Shown here: positions 49,874 through 60,180 of the stretch, one piece after another
How positions within the stretch are numbered: position 1 is the first letter of the stretch
Layout of the letters: each line of letters begins with the position of its first letter
Assembly: GCA_008330645.1 (NCBI GenBank)
Contig: VLTN01000087.1
Location: 32,677 to 96,676 of the forward strand
Source of the DNA: Cafeteria roenbergensis
Taxonomy: Eukaryota; Sar; Bigyra; Bicosoecida; Cafeteriaceae
Length of the DNA: 64,000 nucleotides
Direction of reading: 5' to 3'
Translations under genes and position numbers: made by a program
The notes under the pieces: generated by a model
Database searches by the model: none
What the model was told of the DNA's origin: nothing
Seen by the model: the letters and a program-made list of their open reading frames with translations, nothing else

Positions 49874-52016
49874 CTACGCAAACGGGTCGATGTCGATGTC
49901 CCCGCCCTTGGGCTTGGCGGCGGGCGAGGCCGCGGGGCGACGGCCGGCCATGCGAGGGCGGGGCGCGGCCTCCGCCCTGAGTACAGCGTCCAGACCGCCA
50001 CCGCCCATGCGACCAGCGCCCCCCGCCCCGCGCATCGGCGCCATGCCGCCGGCCCCGCCGCGGGGAGGCGAGGCTCGGAAGGGGTCGTGGCCCGCTGAGG
50101 CTGGCGCTGGTCCGGCGGCCGCGCCCCCTGCGGCGGTGAAGGCCAGCGCCCCCGCAACAGGGCCGGCGCCCAGGCCAGGGCGGCCCGGCGGCGTCGGTCC
50201 GGGCCGCATGACGGGACCCGCGGGTCCCACGCCCGTCGGCCGCCGACTCGCCCGCAGCTGGCCCATCGTCGTCGGCTTGGTCGGAGCTCTCCCGGCCAGC
50301 CGAGCGGCCTCGGCGCGGCGAACGCCAGTCAGGTCCTCCAAGTTCACCAGCGTGGCCTCGTCCACCTCCGAGCGTCGGGACGACGCGTCGGCGCCGCCTC
50401 CGCCCCCTCCGCCGTCCCCGCCGCCAGACGCGGAGCCGCCGCCCAGCCCTGCAGGTGCGGCCGCGAAGACGTCGTCGACTTCCGACGCGATGAGCCCTCC
50501 GACGCCCCCGCCGCCGCCTGCCGCCGGCGCCGGCGCCGGGCCGAAGAGATCGTCGTCGTCGAACCCGTCCCCGCCAGACCCGCCGCCGCCGCCCCCCCCC
50601 GCGCTGATGCCGCCGCCGCCGCCAACGCCGCCCGCCCGGGGAGCGTCCGTCTCGAAGTTGAGCATCGACACCTCCTCGGCCACATTGGGGGGCGCGTCGT
50701 CGACGTCCTCCGCGAAGGGGTCGACGGCCGCGCCAGCACCGCTGGCGTCGGCGAACTCGCCCACCCCCTCGCCGAACGCGTCGGCGTCGCCACCGACGCC
50801 ACGATGCGCTCGGCCGTCGTCGAGCCCGTCGCTGAAGGCGTCGCCGGCGTCGTCGTCGAACGGGTCGGGCTGCCTCTGACGGCCGCCGCTCCCACCGACG
50901 GCTGTGCCGCGCCCGCGGGCGGCGGCGGCGCCGGGAGCGCGCGAGGGCGTCCTCCCAGGGGCCGGGGGTCCGCCCGCGGACTGCTCGAGCCCGCTGCCGG
51001 AGCCCCACCCGAACGCGTCATCGTCTGCGGTGGCAGCTGCAATCGCGGCTCTGGGCGCAGCTGCGCGTCCTGGCGCAGGCGCCCGGCCCGTGGGCGTGCC
51101 CGCCCCCACCTCCCCGTAGCTGTCGGTGAAGCCGAAGGCCTGGCCCTCGTCCTCGTCGTCCATGGAGCGAATCTGGGTGGCCGTGCCGGCCCTGCCAGTC
51201 ACGGCCTCCCAGACGGTCCCGGCGGCGGTCGCGGCGGCGGGCCCGCGAGCAGACGGGGCCCGGATCACCGGGCGCGCGGAACGGGCAGCGGCGCCACGCG
51301 CGCGTGGGTCGAAGCCAGCGTCGTCGTCGAAGCCGGCGCCGGCGCCCACCACATCGAAGGCGGTCGCCCCGCCGCCCCCGCCGCCGCGGACTCCGCTGGG
51401 CGCCTCTGCAGCAGCGGCACCGCTGGCGCGGCGGCTCCCGGGGCCGCTTCCGCCTCCTCCGGTGAAGTCGGCGAAGTCCACCCCTCGCACCTCGGACCTG
51501 GTCGAGCCGTTGGACGCCATCGTCGCGGCGGAGCCGGGCAGAGCCTCGCGGCGCCACGCGTCCATCATGGAGAAGGAGGCCTCGGGCAGCTCCTCGAACC
51601 GCCGCCCGTCCACGAAGAGCTCTGCACGGCGCCGGACACGACCGCGGGGCGACTGTGGCGGTGCGCAGGCCACCCTGGCGGAGGGACGGGATCGCACGGG
51701 GCGCGCCGGCGGGGCGGGGCAGGGCGGGGGCACTGCCGCTGGGCAGTCGCCGGCGCTCACCGTACGCGTTGGTGGAGGTGATGCCTGCGCCCAGCCGGTG
51801 GTCCTTGAGAAGCATGCGGTGGGAGAACTCCCCCACGACACGCTGCGGGGTGGCGGCGACGGAGGCGGTGGCGACAGCGGGCGCGCGGGAGCGGGTGGGG
51901 CCCACGCCGAGGTGCGGCACGGGCGCTTCGGGGTTCCTGCGTGTGTGTGGGGCCCCCCTTGCAACGCGCATCGCGGAGCTCGAAGCGTGTTTGCGGGACG
52001 CGCTGCACGCTGCCAT
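49874..52016 (-). CDS. Gene Y copy 1: disordered DPF-motif protein
   Basis: Model: exons 52016-51761 and 51621-49874, intron 139 nt (GTGAGC...GTGCAG), 667 residues. The N-terminal part reads RVVGEFSHRMLLKDHRLGA and ITSTNAY. Across the intron comes LFVDGRRFEELPEASFSMMD and AWRREALPGS, the only region that looks folded. The rest is Gly/Ala/Pro/Asp-rich and disordered, with four DPF tripeptides (PDPFDDD, VDPFAED, HDPFRAS and the terminal DIDPFA) and a DLFGPAP. DPF and DLF motifs bind clathrin adaptor appendages in the epsin/AP180 class, so a clathrin-adaptor tail is a reasonable idea, but no ENTH, ANTH or VHS domain is present. The start lies in sequence belonging to the next repeat unit, so the gene may be 5'-truncated. 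Confidence 0.55.
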
Positions 52017-52080
52017 CGCACATCATCCCCGCTCGGGGCCCGGGCTCGAGTCGCTGCGCTCGCCAAGGTGCGCCTCCGGG

Positions 52081-53307
52081 TCAGCTTCGGGCGCCGCTGT
52101 CCGGGAGGCAGGCCTTGGCGTTCGTGATGACGTCGAGCAGCTGCTTCATGTGGCGCACGTGCTTCTCCACGGCACTGACACCCTCGTCACCGGGCGTTGC
52201 GACGGCCCCCGTGGAGCCGGCAGCGGCGGCAGAAGCGGCGGCAGCAGTGGTGGCAGCGGTGGAAGCGGCGGGCTTGACTTCGAGCCGAGAGATCGCCGCC
52301 TTGGCCTTGTCCTCAATCCGATCGATGGCGCCCTTCACGGCGCACGGGCTGAGGGTCGGCATAGCCCCCATGTAGCCTCCGAACTCGTGAGCGTGGGTGT
52401 TCCTCCCCTTGGCCAGATCGCTGATCCACCTGGGGGGCAGCACTGTCTTCTTGCGCCCCCCTGACTCGCGGCACATGCTTGCGAGGTCCTCGGATCCCCT
52501 CCGCTCGGGCTTGATCACCAGCGCAGTCGCTCCCATCGACGTCGCCGCAGCACTCGTCACGATGAGGCCTCGACGGCTGGTGGCCCAGGCGACCATGGGC
52601 GACGAGCTGGGCTCGTGCTCCGAAAAGCCGCCCATCCGCAAGGCCAGGACGTGATAGATGGCGTCGCACGCGTGCACGGCGAGCTGTTGCTCCTCGAAGA
52701 GGGGGTCGAGAGCTGCGACGAACGCATTCAAGCGGGTCACGTTGGACTCGACGGCGCCGAGCCTGTCGCGTGTGTCGGCGTGGCGCTTCTCGGCTGCGGC
52801 GTGGCGCTTCTTGATCTCGCCGATGTCGGCGGCGTGGCGCTCCTCGGCTGCGGCGTGGCGCTTCTTGATCTCGCCGATGTCGGCGGCGTGGCGCTCCTCG
52901 GCTGCGGCGTGGCGCTTCTTGGTTGCTTCCAGCTGCTCCTGCACCTTCGTCAGCTCTTCGATCACCTGCGCCATGGTCAGGGGGGCGCGCTCGACTGCGC
53001 TGCCTCGACCTGCGCCGCCGGGTGCGGTGCTTCCGGCGGGGCTGCACGCGGAGCCATCGCGCGACGACGGCGCGCTTTCCTCGGGGCTGGCCCGCCGCGG
53101 CGTGGCCTCGCCGTCGCAATCGCCCAGCGGGGCCGAGGCCGACGGCCTGGGCTCGGCGGGGGCGCTGAGGTCGCCGGACCTCGCTGCTCGGCGGCGGGGG
53201 CGCCGCCGGTCCCGTTGCGACAGCTTGCGTGTGCGGGCATACGCCGCGGCAGGCGTGCCAGCGTCATCAACGCATCCCGCGCGTGGCTTGGGCAAGGCAT
53301 CGGCCAT
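52081..53307 (-). CDS. Gene X copy 2: longest coiled coil of the family
   Basis: 408 residues, same layout as copy 1. The coiled coil (about 52765-52925) has two DIGEI-type 10-residue units alternating with three 7-residue RHAAAE-type units, 30 residues more than copy 1; this accounts exactly for the 90-bp longer repeat unit. The N-terminal region differs from copy 1 at several residues (for example CVDDAGTPAAAYARTRK), while the C-terminal domain with KGRNTHAHEFGG is unchanged. The frame is intact. No family recognised. Confidence 0.65.
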   Translation of the reverse strand: MADALPKPRAGCVDDAGTPAAAYARTRKLSQRDRRRPRRRAARSGDLSAPAEPRPSASAPLGDCDGEATPRRASPEESAPSSRDGSACSPAGSTAPGGAGRGSAVERAPLTMAQVIEELTKVQEQLEATKKRHAAAEERHAADIGEIKKRHAAAEERHAADIGEIKKRHAAAEKRHADTRDRLGAVESNVTRLNAFVAALDPLFEEQQLAVHACDAIYHVLALRMGGFSEHEPSSSPMVAWATSRRGLIVTSAAATSMGATALVIKPERRGSEDLASMCRESGGRKKTVLPPRWISDLAKGRNTHAHEFGGYMGAMPTLSPCAVKGAIDRIEDKAKAAISRLEVKPAASTAATTAAAASAAAAGSTGAVATPGDEGVSAVEKHVRHMKQLLDVITNAKACLPDSGARS

Positions 53308-53942
53308 GACCGGCGCCCCCGTGCGCTGCAGGCGCTGCACGAGTGGCGGTGTGCGCCCTGTGAAACAGTGACGGAAACCACGCGACTCTGCCGCCCTGCG
53401 CTGGCAGGGCCGGCTGTCGCACGGCGGGCAAGTGCCCGCGCGCTGCGGCTTCCTGCTGTGGGCCTGCGCGCCGCGCCGGCGCACGCGTGCGGGCGCGCCT
53501 GGCCGTTGGTGCCCGGCCAGCCGCCCCCCTCGCCGAGCTGCGGGAGCGCGGGCGGCCGCGCGGGCGGGCTGTGTGCCGCTCTTGCCGGCCGGCCTGTGGT
53601 CGGAAGCCCGGCGCCCGTCCGCCGCCCGCGCCGCACAGTGTTTCTCGCCTGCGTGCCTCGCATTCCGCACATGGCGGTGCAGGGCGGTCGCTCGTGGCGG
53701 ACCTGTCCGACTGCCCGGCTCAAGCGCGTCACGGGGCCGCGCCGGCCGTCGCGCGCTCACGCGAAGAGACTCACAACCACGCGCACGCACGTACACACGC
53801 ACAGGCACACGCGCGCCCACTGCCCCGCACCGCCTTCGGGCCGGCGGACAGTCCGAGCGGCGCGTGGCGCCAGGCCTGCGCGGCCTGCTGCCTGGTCGCC
53901 CTGCCCGCCCGCCCGCGCGCCCGCCGGGCTGGCGCCTCGCTA

Positions 53943-56084
53943 CTACGCAAACGGGTCGATGTCGATGTCCCCGCCCTTGGGCTTGGCGGCGGGCGAGGCC
54001 GCGGGGCGACGGCCGGCCATGCGAGGGCGGGGCGCGGCCTCCGCCCTGAGTACAGCGTCCAGACCGCCACCGCCCATGCGACCAGCGCCCCCCGCCCCGC
54101 GCATCGGCGCCATGCCGCCGGCCCCGCCGCGGGGAGGCGAGGCTCGGAAGGGGTCGTGGCCCGCTGAGGCTGGCGCTGGTCCGGCGGCCGCGCCCCCTGC
54201 GGCGGTGAAGGCCAGCGCCCCCGCAACAGGGCCGGCGCCCAGGCCAGGGCGGCCCGGCGGCGTCGGTCCGGGCCGCATGACGGGACCCGCGGGTCCCACG
54301 CCCGTCGGCCGCCGACTCGCCCGCAGCTGGCCCATCGTCGTCGGCTTGGTCGGAGCTCTCCCGGCCAGCCGAGCGGCCTCGGCGCGGCGAACGCCAGTCA
54401 GGTCCTCCAAGTTCACCAGCGTGGCCTCGTCCACCTCCGAGCGTCGGGACGACGCGTCGGCTCCGCCTCCGCCCCCTCCGCCGTCCCCGCCGCCAGACGC
54501 GGAGCCGCCGCCCAGCCCTGCAGGTGCGGCCGCGAAGACGTCGTCGACTTCCGACGCGATGAGCCCTCCGACGCCCCCGCCGCCGCCTGCCGCCGGCGCC
54601 GGCGCCGGGCCGAAGAGATCGTCGTCGTCGAACCCGTCCCCGCCAGACCCGCCGCCGCCGCCCCCCCCGCGCTGATGCCGCCGCCGCCGCCAACGCCGCC
54701 CGCCCGGGGAGCGTCCGTCTCGAAGTTGAGCATCGACACCTCCTCGGCCACATTGGGGGGCGCGTCGTCGACGTCCTCCGCGAAGGGGTCGACGGCCGCG
54801 CCAGCACCGCTGGCGTCGGCGAACTCGCCCACCCCCTCGCCGAACGCGTCGGCGTCGCCACCGACGCCACGATGCGCTCGGCCGTCGTCGAGCCCGTCGC
54901 TGAAGGCGTCGCCGGCGTCGTCGTCGAACGGGTCGGGCTGCCTCTGACGGCCGCCGCTCCCACCGACGGCTGTGCCGCGCCCGCGGGCGGCGGCGGCGCC
55001 GGGAGCGCGCGAGGGCGTCCTCCCAGGGGCCGGGGGGCCGCCCGCGGACTGCTCGAGCCCGCTGCCGGAGCCCCACCCGAACGCGTCATCGTCTGCGGTG
55101 GCAGCTGCAATCGCGGCTCTGGGCGCAGCTGCGCGTCCTGGCGCAGGCGCCCGGCCCGTGGGCGTGCCCGCCCCCACCTCCCCGTAGCTGTCGGTGAAGC
55201 CGAAGGCCTGGCCCTCGTCCTCGTCGTCCATGGAGCGAATCTGGGTGGCCGTGCCGGCCCTGCCAGTCACGGCCTCCCAGACGGTCCCGGCGGCGGTCGC
55301 GGCGGCGGGCCCGCGAGCAGACGGGGCCCGGATCACCGGGCGCGCGGAACGGGCAGCGGCGCCACGCGCGCGTGGGTCGAAGCCAGCGTCGTCGTCGAAG
55401 CCGGCGCCGGCGCCCACCACATCGAAGGCGGTCGCCCCGCCGCCCCCGCCGCCGCGGACTCCGCTGGGCGCATCGGCAGCAGCGGCACCGCTGGCGCGGC
55501 GGCTCCCGGGGCCGCTTCCGCCTCCTCCGGTGAAGTCGGCGAAGTCCACCCCTCGCACCTCGGACCTGGTCGAGCCGTTGGACGCCATCGTCGCGGCGGA
55601 GCCGGGCAGAGCCTCGCGGCGCCACGCGTCCATCATGGAGAAGGAGGCCTCGGGCAGCTCCTCGAACCGCCGCCCGTCCACGAAGAGCTCTGCACGGCGC
55701 CGGACACGACCGCGGGGCGACTGTGGCGGTGCGCAGGCCACCCTGGCGGAGGGACGGGATCGCACGGGGCGCGCCGGCGGGGCGGGGCAGGGCGGGGGCA
55801 CTGCCGCTGGGCAGTCGCCGGCGCTCACCGTACGCGTTGGTGGAGGTGATGACTGCGCCCAGCCGGTGGTCCTTGAGAAGCATGCGGTGGGAGAACTCCC
55901 CCACGACACGCTGCGGGGTGGCGGCGACGGAGGCGGTGGCGACAGCGGGCGCGCGGGAGCCGGTGGGGCCCACGCCGAGGTGCGGCACGGGCGCTTCGGG
56001 GTTCCTGCGTGTGTGTGGGGCCCCCCTTGCAACGCGCATCGCGGAGCTCGAAGCGTGTTTGCGGGACGCGCTGCACGCTGCCAT
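53943..56084 (-). CDS. Gene Y copy 2, frame broken in a C run
   Basis: Exons by analogy are 56084-55829 and 55689-53943 (intron 139 nt). The summed length is one base short of a multiple of three. The break is a C run near 54660 that has eight Cs where copies 1 and 3 have nine. Beyond it the ancestral frame resumes and ends at the conserved DPFA stop at 53943. Apart from this the copy matches copies 1 and 3, with a single replaced patch near 55465-55475 (Asp for Glu). The break is either a sequencing slip in a homopolymer or a recent null mutation. Confidence 0.5.
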
Positions 56085-56148
56085 CGCACATCATCCCCAC
56101 TCGGGGCCCGAGCTCGAGTCGCTGCGCTCGCCAAGGTGCGCCTCCGGG

Positions 56149-57345
56149 TCAGCTTCGGGCGTCGCTGTCCGGGAGGCAGGCCTTGGCGCTCGTGATGACG
56201 TCGAGCAGCTGCTTCATGTGGCGCACGTGCTTCTCCACGGCACTGACACCCTCGTCACCGGGCGTTGCGACGGCCCCCGTGGAGGCGGCAGCGGCGGCAG
56301 AAGCGGCGGCAGCAGTGGTGGCAGCGGTGGAAGCGGCGGGCTCGACTTCGAGCCGAGAGATCGCCTCCTTGGCCTTGTCCTCAATCCGATCGATGGCGCC
56401 CTTCACGGCGCACGGGCTGAGGGTCGGCATTGCCCCCATGTAGCCTCCGAACTCGTGAGCGTGGGTGTTCCTCCCCTTGGCCAGATCGCTGATCCACCTG
56501 GGGGGCAGCACTGTCTTCTTGCGCCCCCGTGAGTCGCGGCACATGCGTGCGAGGTCCTCGGATCCCCTCTGCTCGGGCTTGATCACCAGCGCAGTCGCTC
56601 CCATCGACGTCGCCGCAGCACTCGTCACGATGAGGCCTCGACGGCTGGTGGCCCAGGCGACCATGGGCGACGAGCTGGGCTCGTGCTCCGAAAAGCCGCC
56701 CATCCGCAAGGCCAGGACGTGATAGATGGCGTCGCACGCGTGCACGGCGAGCTGTTGCTCCTCGAAGAGGGGGTCGAGAGCTGCGACGAACGCATTCAAG
56801 CGGGTCACGTTGGACTCGACGGCGCCGAGCCTGTCGCGTGTGCGAGCGTGGCGCTCCTTGATCTCGCCGATGTCGGCGGCGTGGCGCTTCTTGATCTTGC
56901 CGATGTCGGTGGCGTGGCGCTTCTTGATCTTGCCGATGTCGGTGGCGTGGCGCTTCTTGGTTGCTTCCAGCTGCTCCTGCACCTTCGTCAGCTCTTCGAT
57001 CACCTGCGCCATGGTCAGGGGGGCGCGCTCGACTGCGCTGCCTCGACCTGCGCCGCCGGGTGCGGTGCTTCCGGCGGGGCTGCACGCGGAGCCATCGCGC
57101 GACGACGGCGCGCTTTCCTCGGGGCTGGCCCGCCGCGGCGTGGCCTCGCCGTCGCAATCGCCCAGCGGGGCCGAGGCCGACGGCCTGGGCTCGGCGGGGG
57201 CGCTGAGGTCGCCGGACCTCGCTGCTCGGCGGCGGAGGCGCCGCCGGTCCCGTTGCGACAGCTTGCGTCTGCGGGCATACGCCGCGGCATGCGCGCCAGC
57301 GACATTAACGCATCCCGCGCGTGGCTTGGGCAAGGCGTCGGCCAT
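56149..57345 (-). CDS. Gene X copy 3
   Basis: 398 residues, intact. The coiled coil (about 56835-56960) has two KRHATDIGKI units plus one KRHAADIGEI unit and lacks the 7-residue AAAE-type units, a different arrangement from copies 1, 2 and 4. The C-terminal domain carries small changes (RMCRDSRGRKK and IKPEQRGSEDL), and RNTHAH is kept. The last residues read DSDARS instead of DSGARS. Confidence 0.65.
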   Translation of the reverse strand: MADALPKPRAGCVNVAGAHAAAYARRRKLSQRDRRRLRRRAARSGDLSAPAEPRPSASAPLGDCDGEATPRRASPEESAPSSRDGSACSPAGSTAPGGAGRGSAVERAPLTMAQVIEELTKVQEQLEATKKRHATDIGKIKKRHATDIGKIKKRHAADIGEIKERHARTRDRLGAVESNVTRLNAFVAALDPLFEEQQLAVHACDAIYHVLALRMGGFSEHEPSSSPMVAWATSRRGLIVTSAAATSMGATALVIKPEQRGSEDLARMCRDSRGRKKTVLPPRWISDLAKGRNTHAHEFGGYMGAMPTLSPCAVKGAIDRIEDKAKEAISRLEVEPAASTAATTAAAASAAAAASTGAVATPGDEGVSAVEKHVRHMKQLLDVITSAKACLPDSDARS

Positions 57346-57980
57346 GACCGGCGCCCCCGTGCGCTGCAGGCGCTGCACGAGTGGCGGTGTGCGCCCTGTG
57401 AAACAGTGACGGAAACCACGCGGCTCTGCCGCCCTGCGCTGGCAGGGCCGGCTGTCGCACGGCGGGCAAGTGCCCGCGCGCTGCGGCTTCCTGCTGTGGG
57501 ACTGCGCGCCGCGCCGGCGCACGCGTGCGGGCGCGCCTGGCCGTTGGTGCCCGGCCAGCCGCCCCCCTCGCCGAGCTGCGGGAGCGCGGGCGGCCGCGCG
57601 GGCGGGCTGTGTGCCGCTCTTGCCGGCCGGCCTGTGGTCGGAAGCCCGGCGCCCGTCCGCCGCCCGCGCCGCACAGTGTTTCTCGCCTGCGTGCCTCGCA
57701 TTCCGCACATGGCGGTGCAGGGCGGTCGCTCGTGGCGGACCTGTCCGACTGCCCGGCTCAAGCGCGTCACGGGGCCGCGCCGGCCGTCGCGCGCTCACGC
57801 GAAGAGACTCACAACCACGCGCACGCACGTACACACGCACAGGCACACGCGCGCCCACTGCTCCGCACCGCATTCGGGCCGGCGGACGGTCCGAGCGGCG
57901 CGTGGCGCCAGGCCTGCGCGGCCTGCTGCCTGGTCGCCCTGCCCGCCCGCCCGCGCGCCCGCCGGGCTGGCGCCTCGCTA

Positions 57981-60116
57981 CTACGCAAACGGGTCGATGT
58001 CGATGTCCCCGCCCTTGGGCTTGGCGGCGGGCGAGGCCGCGGGGCGACGGCCGGCCATGCGAGGGCGGGGCGCGGCCTCCGCCCTGAGTACAGCGTCCAG
58101 ACCGCCACCGCCCATGCGACCAGCGCCCCCCGCCCCGCGCATCGGCGCCATGCCGCCGGCCCCGCCGCGGGGAGGCGAGGCTCGGAAGGGGTCGTGGCCC
58201 GCTGAGGCTGGCGCTGGTCCGGCGGCCGCGCCCCCTGCGGCGGTGAAGGCCAGCGCCCCCGCAACAGGGCCGGCGCCCAGGCCAGGGCGGCCCGGCGGCG
58301 TCGGTCCGGGCCGCATGACGGGACCCGCGGGTCCCACGCCCGTCGGCCGCCGACTCGCCCGCAGCTGGCCCATCGTCGTCGGCTTGGTCGGAGCTCTCCC
58401 GGCCAGCCGAGCGGCCTCGGCGCGGCGAACGCCAGTCAGGTCCTCCAAGTTCACCAGCGTGGCCTCGTCCACCTCCGAGCGTCGGGACGACGCGTCGGCT
58501 CCGCCTCCGCCCCCTCCGCCGTCCCCGCCGCCAGACGCGGAGCCGCCGCCCAGCCCTGCAGGTGCGGCCGCGAAGACGTCGTCGACTTCCGACGCGATGA
58601 GCCCTCCGACGCCCCCGCCTGCCGCCGGCGCCGGCGCCGGGCCGAAGAGATCGTCGTCGTCGAACCCGTCCCCGCCAGACCCGCCGCCGCCGCCCCCCCC
58701 CGCGCTGATGCCGCCGCCGCCGCCAACGCCGCCCGCCCGGGGAGCGTCCGTCTCGAAGTTGAGCATCGACACCTCCTCGGCCACATTGGGGGGCGCGTCG
58801 TCGACGTCCTCCGCGAAGGGGTCGACGGCCGCGCCAGCACCGCTGGCGTCGGCGAACTCGCCCACCCCCTCGCCGAACGCGTCGGCGTCGCCACCGACGC
58901 CACGATGCGCTCGGCCGTCGTCGAGCCCGTCGCTGAAGGCGTCGCCGGCGTCGTCGTCGAACGGGTCGGGCTGCCTCTGACGGCCGCCGCTCCCACCGAC
59001 GGCTGTGCCGCGCCCGCGGGCGGCGGCGGCGCCAGGAGCGCGCGAGGGCGTCCTCCCAGGGGCCGGGGGGCCGCCCGCGGACTGCTCGAGCCCGCTGCCG
59101 GAGCCCCACCCGAACGCGTCATCGTCTGCGGTGGCAGCTGCAATCGCGGCTCTGGGCGCAGCTGCGCGTCCTGGCGCAGGCGCCCAGCCCGTGGGCGTGC
59201 CCGCCCCCACCTCCCCGTAGCTGTCGGTGAAGCCGAAGGCCTGGCCCTCGTCCTCGTCGTCCATGGAGCGAATCTGGGTGGCCGTGCCGGCCCTGCCAGT
59301 CACGGCCTCCCAGACGGTCCCGGCGGCGGTCGCGGCGGCGGGCCCGCGAGCAGACGGGGCCCGGATCACCGGGCGCGCGGAACGGGCAGCGGCGCCACGC
59401 GCGCGTGGGTCGAAGCCAGCGTCGTCGTCGAAGCCGGCGCCGGCGCCCACCACATCGAAGGCGGTCGCCCCGCCGCCCCCGCCGCCGCGGACTCCGCTGG
59501 GCGCCTCTGCAGCAGCGGCACCGCTGGCGCGGCGGCTCCCGGGGCCGCTTCCGCCTCCTCCGGTGAAGTCGGCGAAGTCCACCCCTCGCACCTCGGACCT
59601 GGTCGAGCCGTTGGACGCCATCGTCGCGGCGGAGCCGGGCAGAGCCTCGCGGCGCCACGCGTCCATCATGGAGAAGGAGGCCTCGGGCAGCTCCTCGAAC
59701 CGCCGCCCGTCCACGAAGAGCTCTGCACGGCGCCGGACACGACCGCGGGGCGACTGTGGCGGTGCGCAGGCCACCCTGGCGGAGGGACGGGATCGCACGG
59801 GGCGCGCCGGCGGGGCGGGCGGGGCGGGGGCACTGCCGCTGGGCAGTCGCCGGCGCTCACCGTACGCGTTGGTGGAGGTGATGACAGCGCCCAGCCGGTG
59901 GTCCTTGAGAAGCATGCGGTGGGAGAACTCCCCCACGACACGCTGCGGGGTGGCGGCGACGGAGGCGGTGGCGACAGCGGGCGCGCGGGAGCCGGTGGGG
60001 CCCACGCCGAGGTGCGGCACGGGCGCTTCGGGGTTCCTGCGTGTGTGTGGGGCCCACCTTGCAACGCGCATCGCGGAGCTCGAAGCGTGTTTGCGGGACG
60101 CGCTGCACGCTGCCAT
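57981..60116 (-). CDS. Gene Y copy 3
   Basis: Exons 60116-59861 and 59722-57981 (intron 138 nt) give 665 residues in frame, two residues shorter than copy 1 in a Gly run. Because the intron is one base shorter here and therefore a multiple of three, the unspliced frame is also open. All DPF motifs are present. This copy and copy 1 are the two intact Y genes in the window. Confidence 0.55.
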   Translation of the reverse strand: MAACSASRKHASSSAMRVARWAPHTRRNPEAPVPHLGVGPTGSRAPAVATASVAATPQRVVGEFSHRMLLKDHRLGAVITSTNAYGERRRLPSGSAPAPPAPPARPVRSRPSARVACAPPQSPRGRVRRRAELFVDGRRFEELPEASFSMMDAWRREALPGSAATMASNGSTRSEVRGVDFADFTGGGGSGPGSRRASGAAAAEAPSGVRGGGGGGATAFDVVGAGAGFDDDAGFDPRARGAAARSARPVIRAPSARGPAAATAAGTVWEAVTGRAGTATQIRSMDDEDEGQAFGFTDSYGEVGAGTPTGWAPAPGRAAAPRAAIAAATADDDAFGWGSGSGLEQSAGGPPAPGRTPSRAPGAAAARGRGTAVGGSGGRQRQPDPFDDDAGDAFSDGLDDGRAHRGVGGDADAFGEGVGEFADASGAGAAVDPFAEDVDDAPPNVAEEVSMLNFETDAPRAGGVGGGGGISAGGGGGGGSGGDGFDDDDLFGPAPAPAAGGGVGGLIASEVDDVFAAAPAGLGGGSASGGGDGGGGGGGADASSRRSEVDEATLVNLEDLTGVRRAEAARLAGRAPTKPTTMGQLRASRRPTGVGPAGPVMRPGPTPPGRPGLGAGPVAGALAFTAAGGAAAGPAPASAGHDPFRASPPRGGAGGMAPMRGAGGAGRMGGGGLDAVLRAEAAPRPRMAGRRPAASPAAKPKGGDIDIDPFA

Positions 60117-60180
60117 CGCACATCATCCCCACTCGGGGCCCGAGCTCGAGTCGCTGCGCTCGCCAAGGTGCGCCTCCGGG

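Noticed and set aside
48642-50879. 745-codon plus-strand frame (and its copies at 52615-54675, 56683-58980 and 60497-63271)
   Set aside because: It runs through X, the spacer and Y on the opposite strand, has no domain and is Pro/Arg/Ala-biased; explained by GC-rich codons of X and Y read backwards.
49239-51008. Long minus-strand frame that would extend gene X upstream to 968 residues
   Set aside because: The added part is Arg-rich out-of-frame translation of Y, so X is started at the conserved ATG at 49238 instead.
51920-52016. A 28-nt intron in the Y leader between a GTTGCA and the CACACACGCAG site
   Set aside because: Far shorter than every other intron here with a poor donor; the leader reads through in frame without it.
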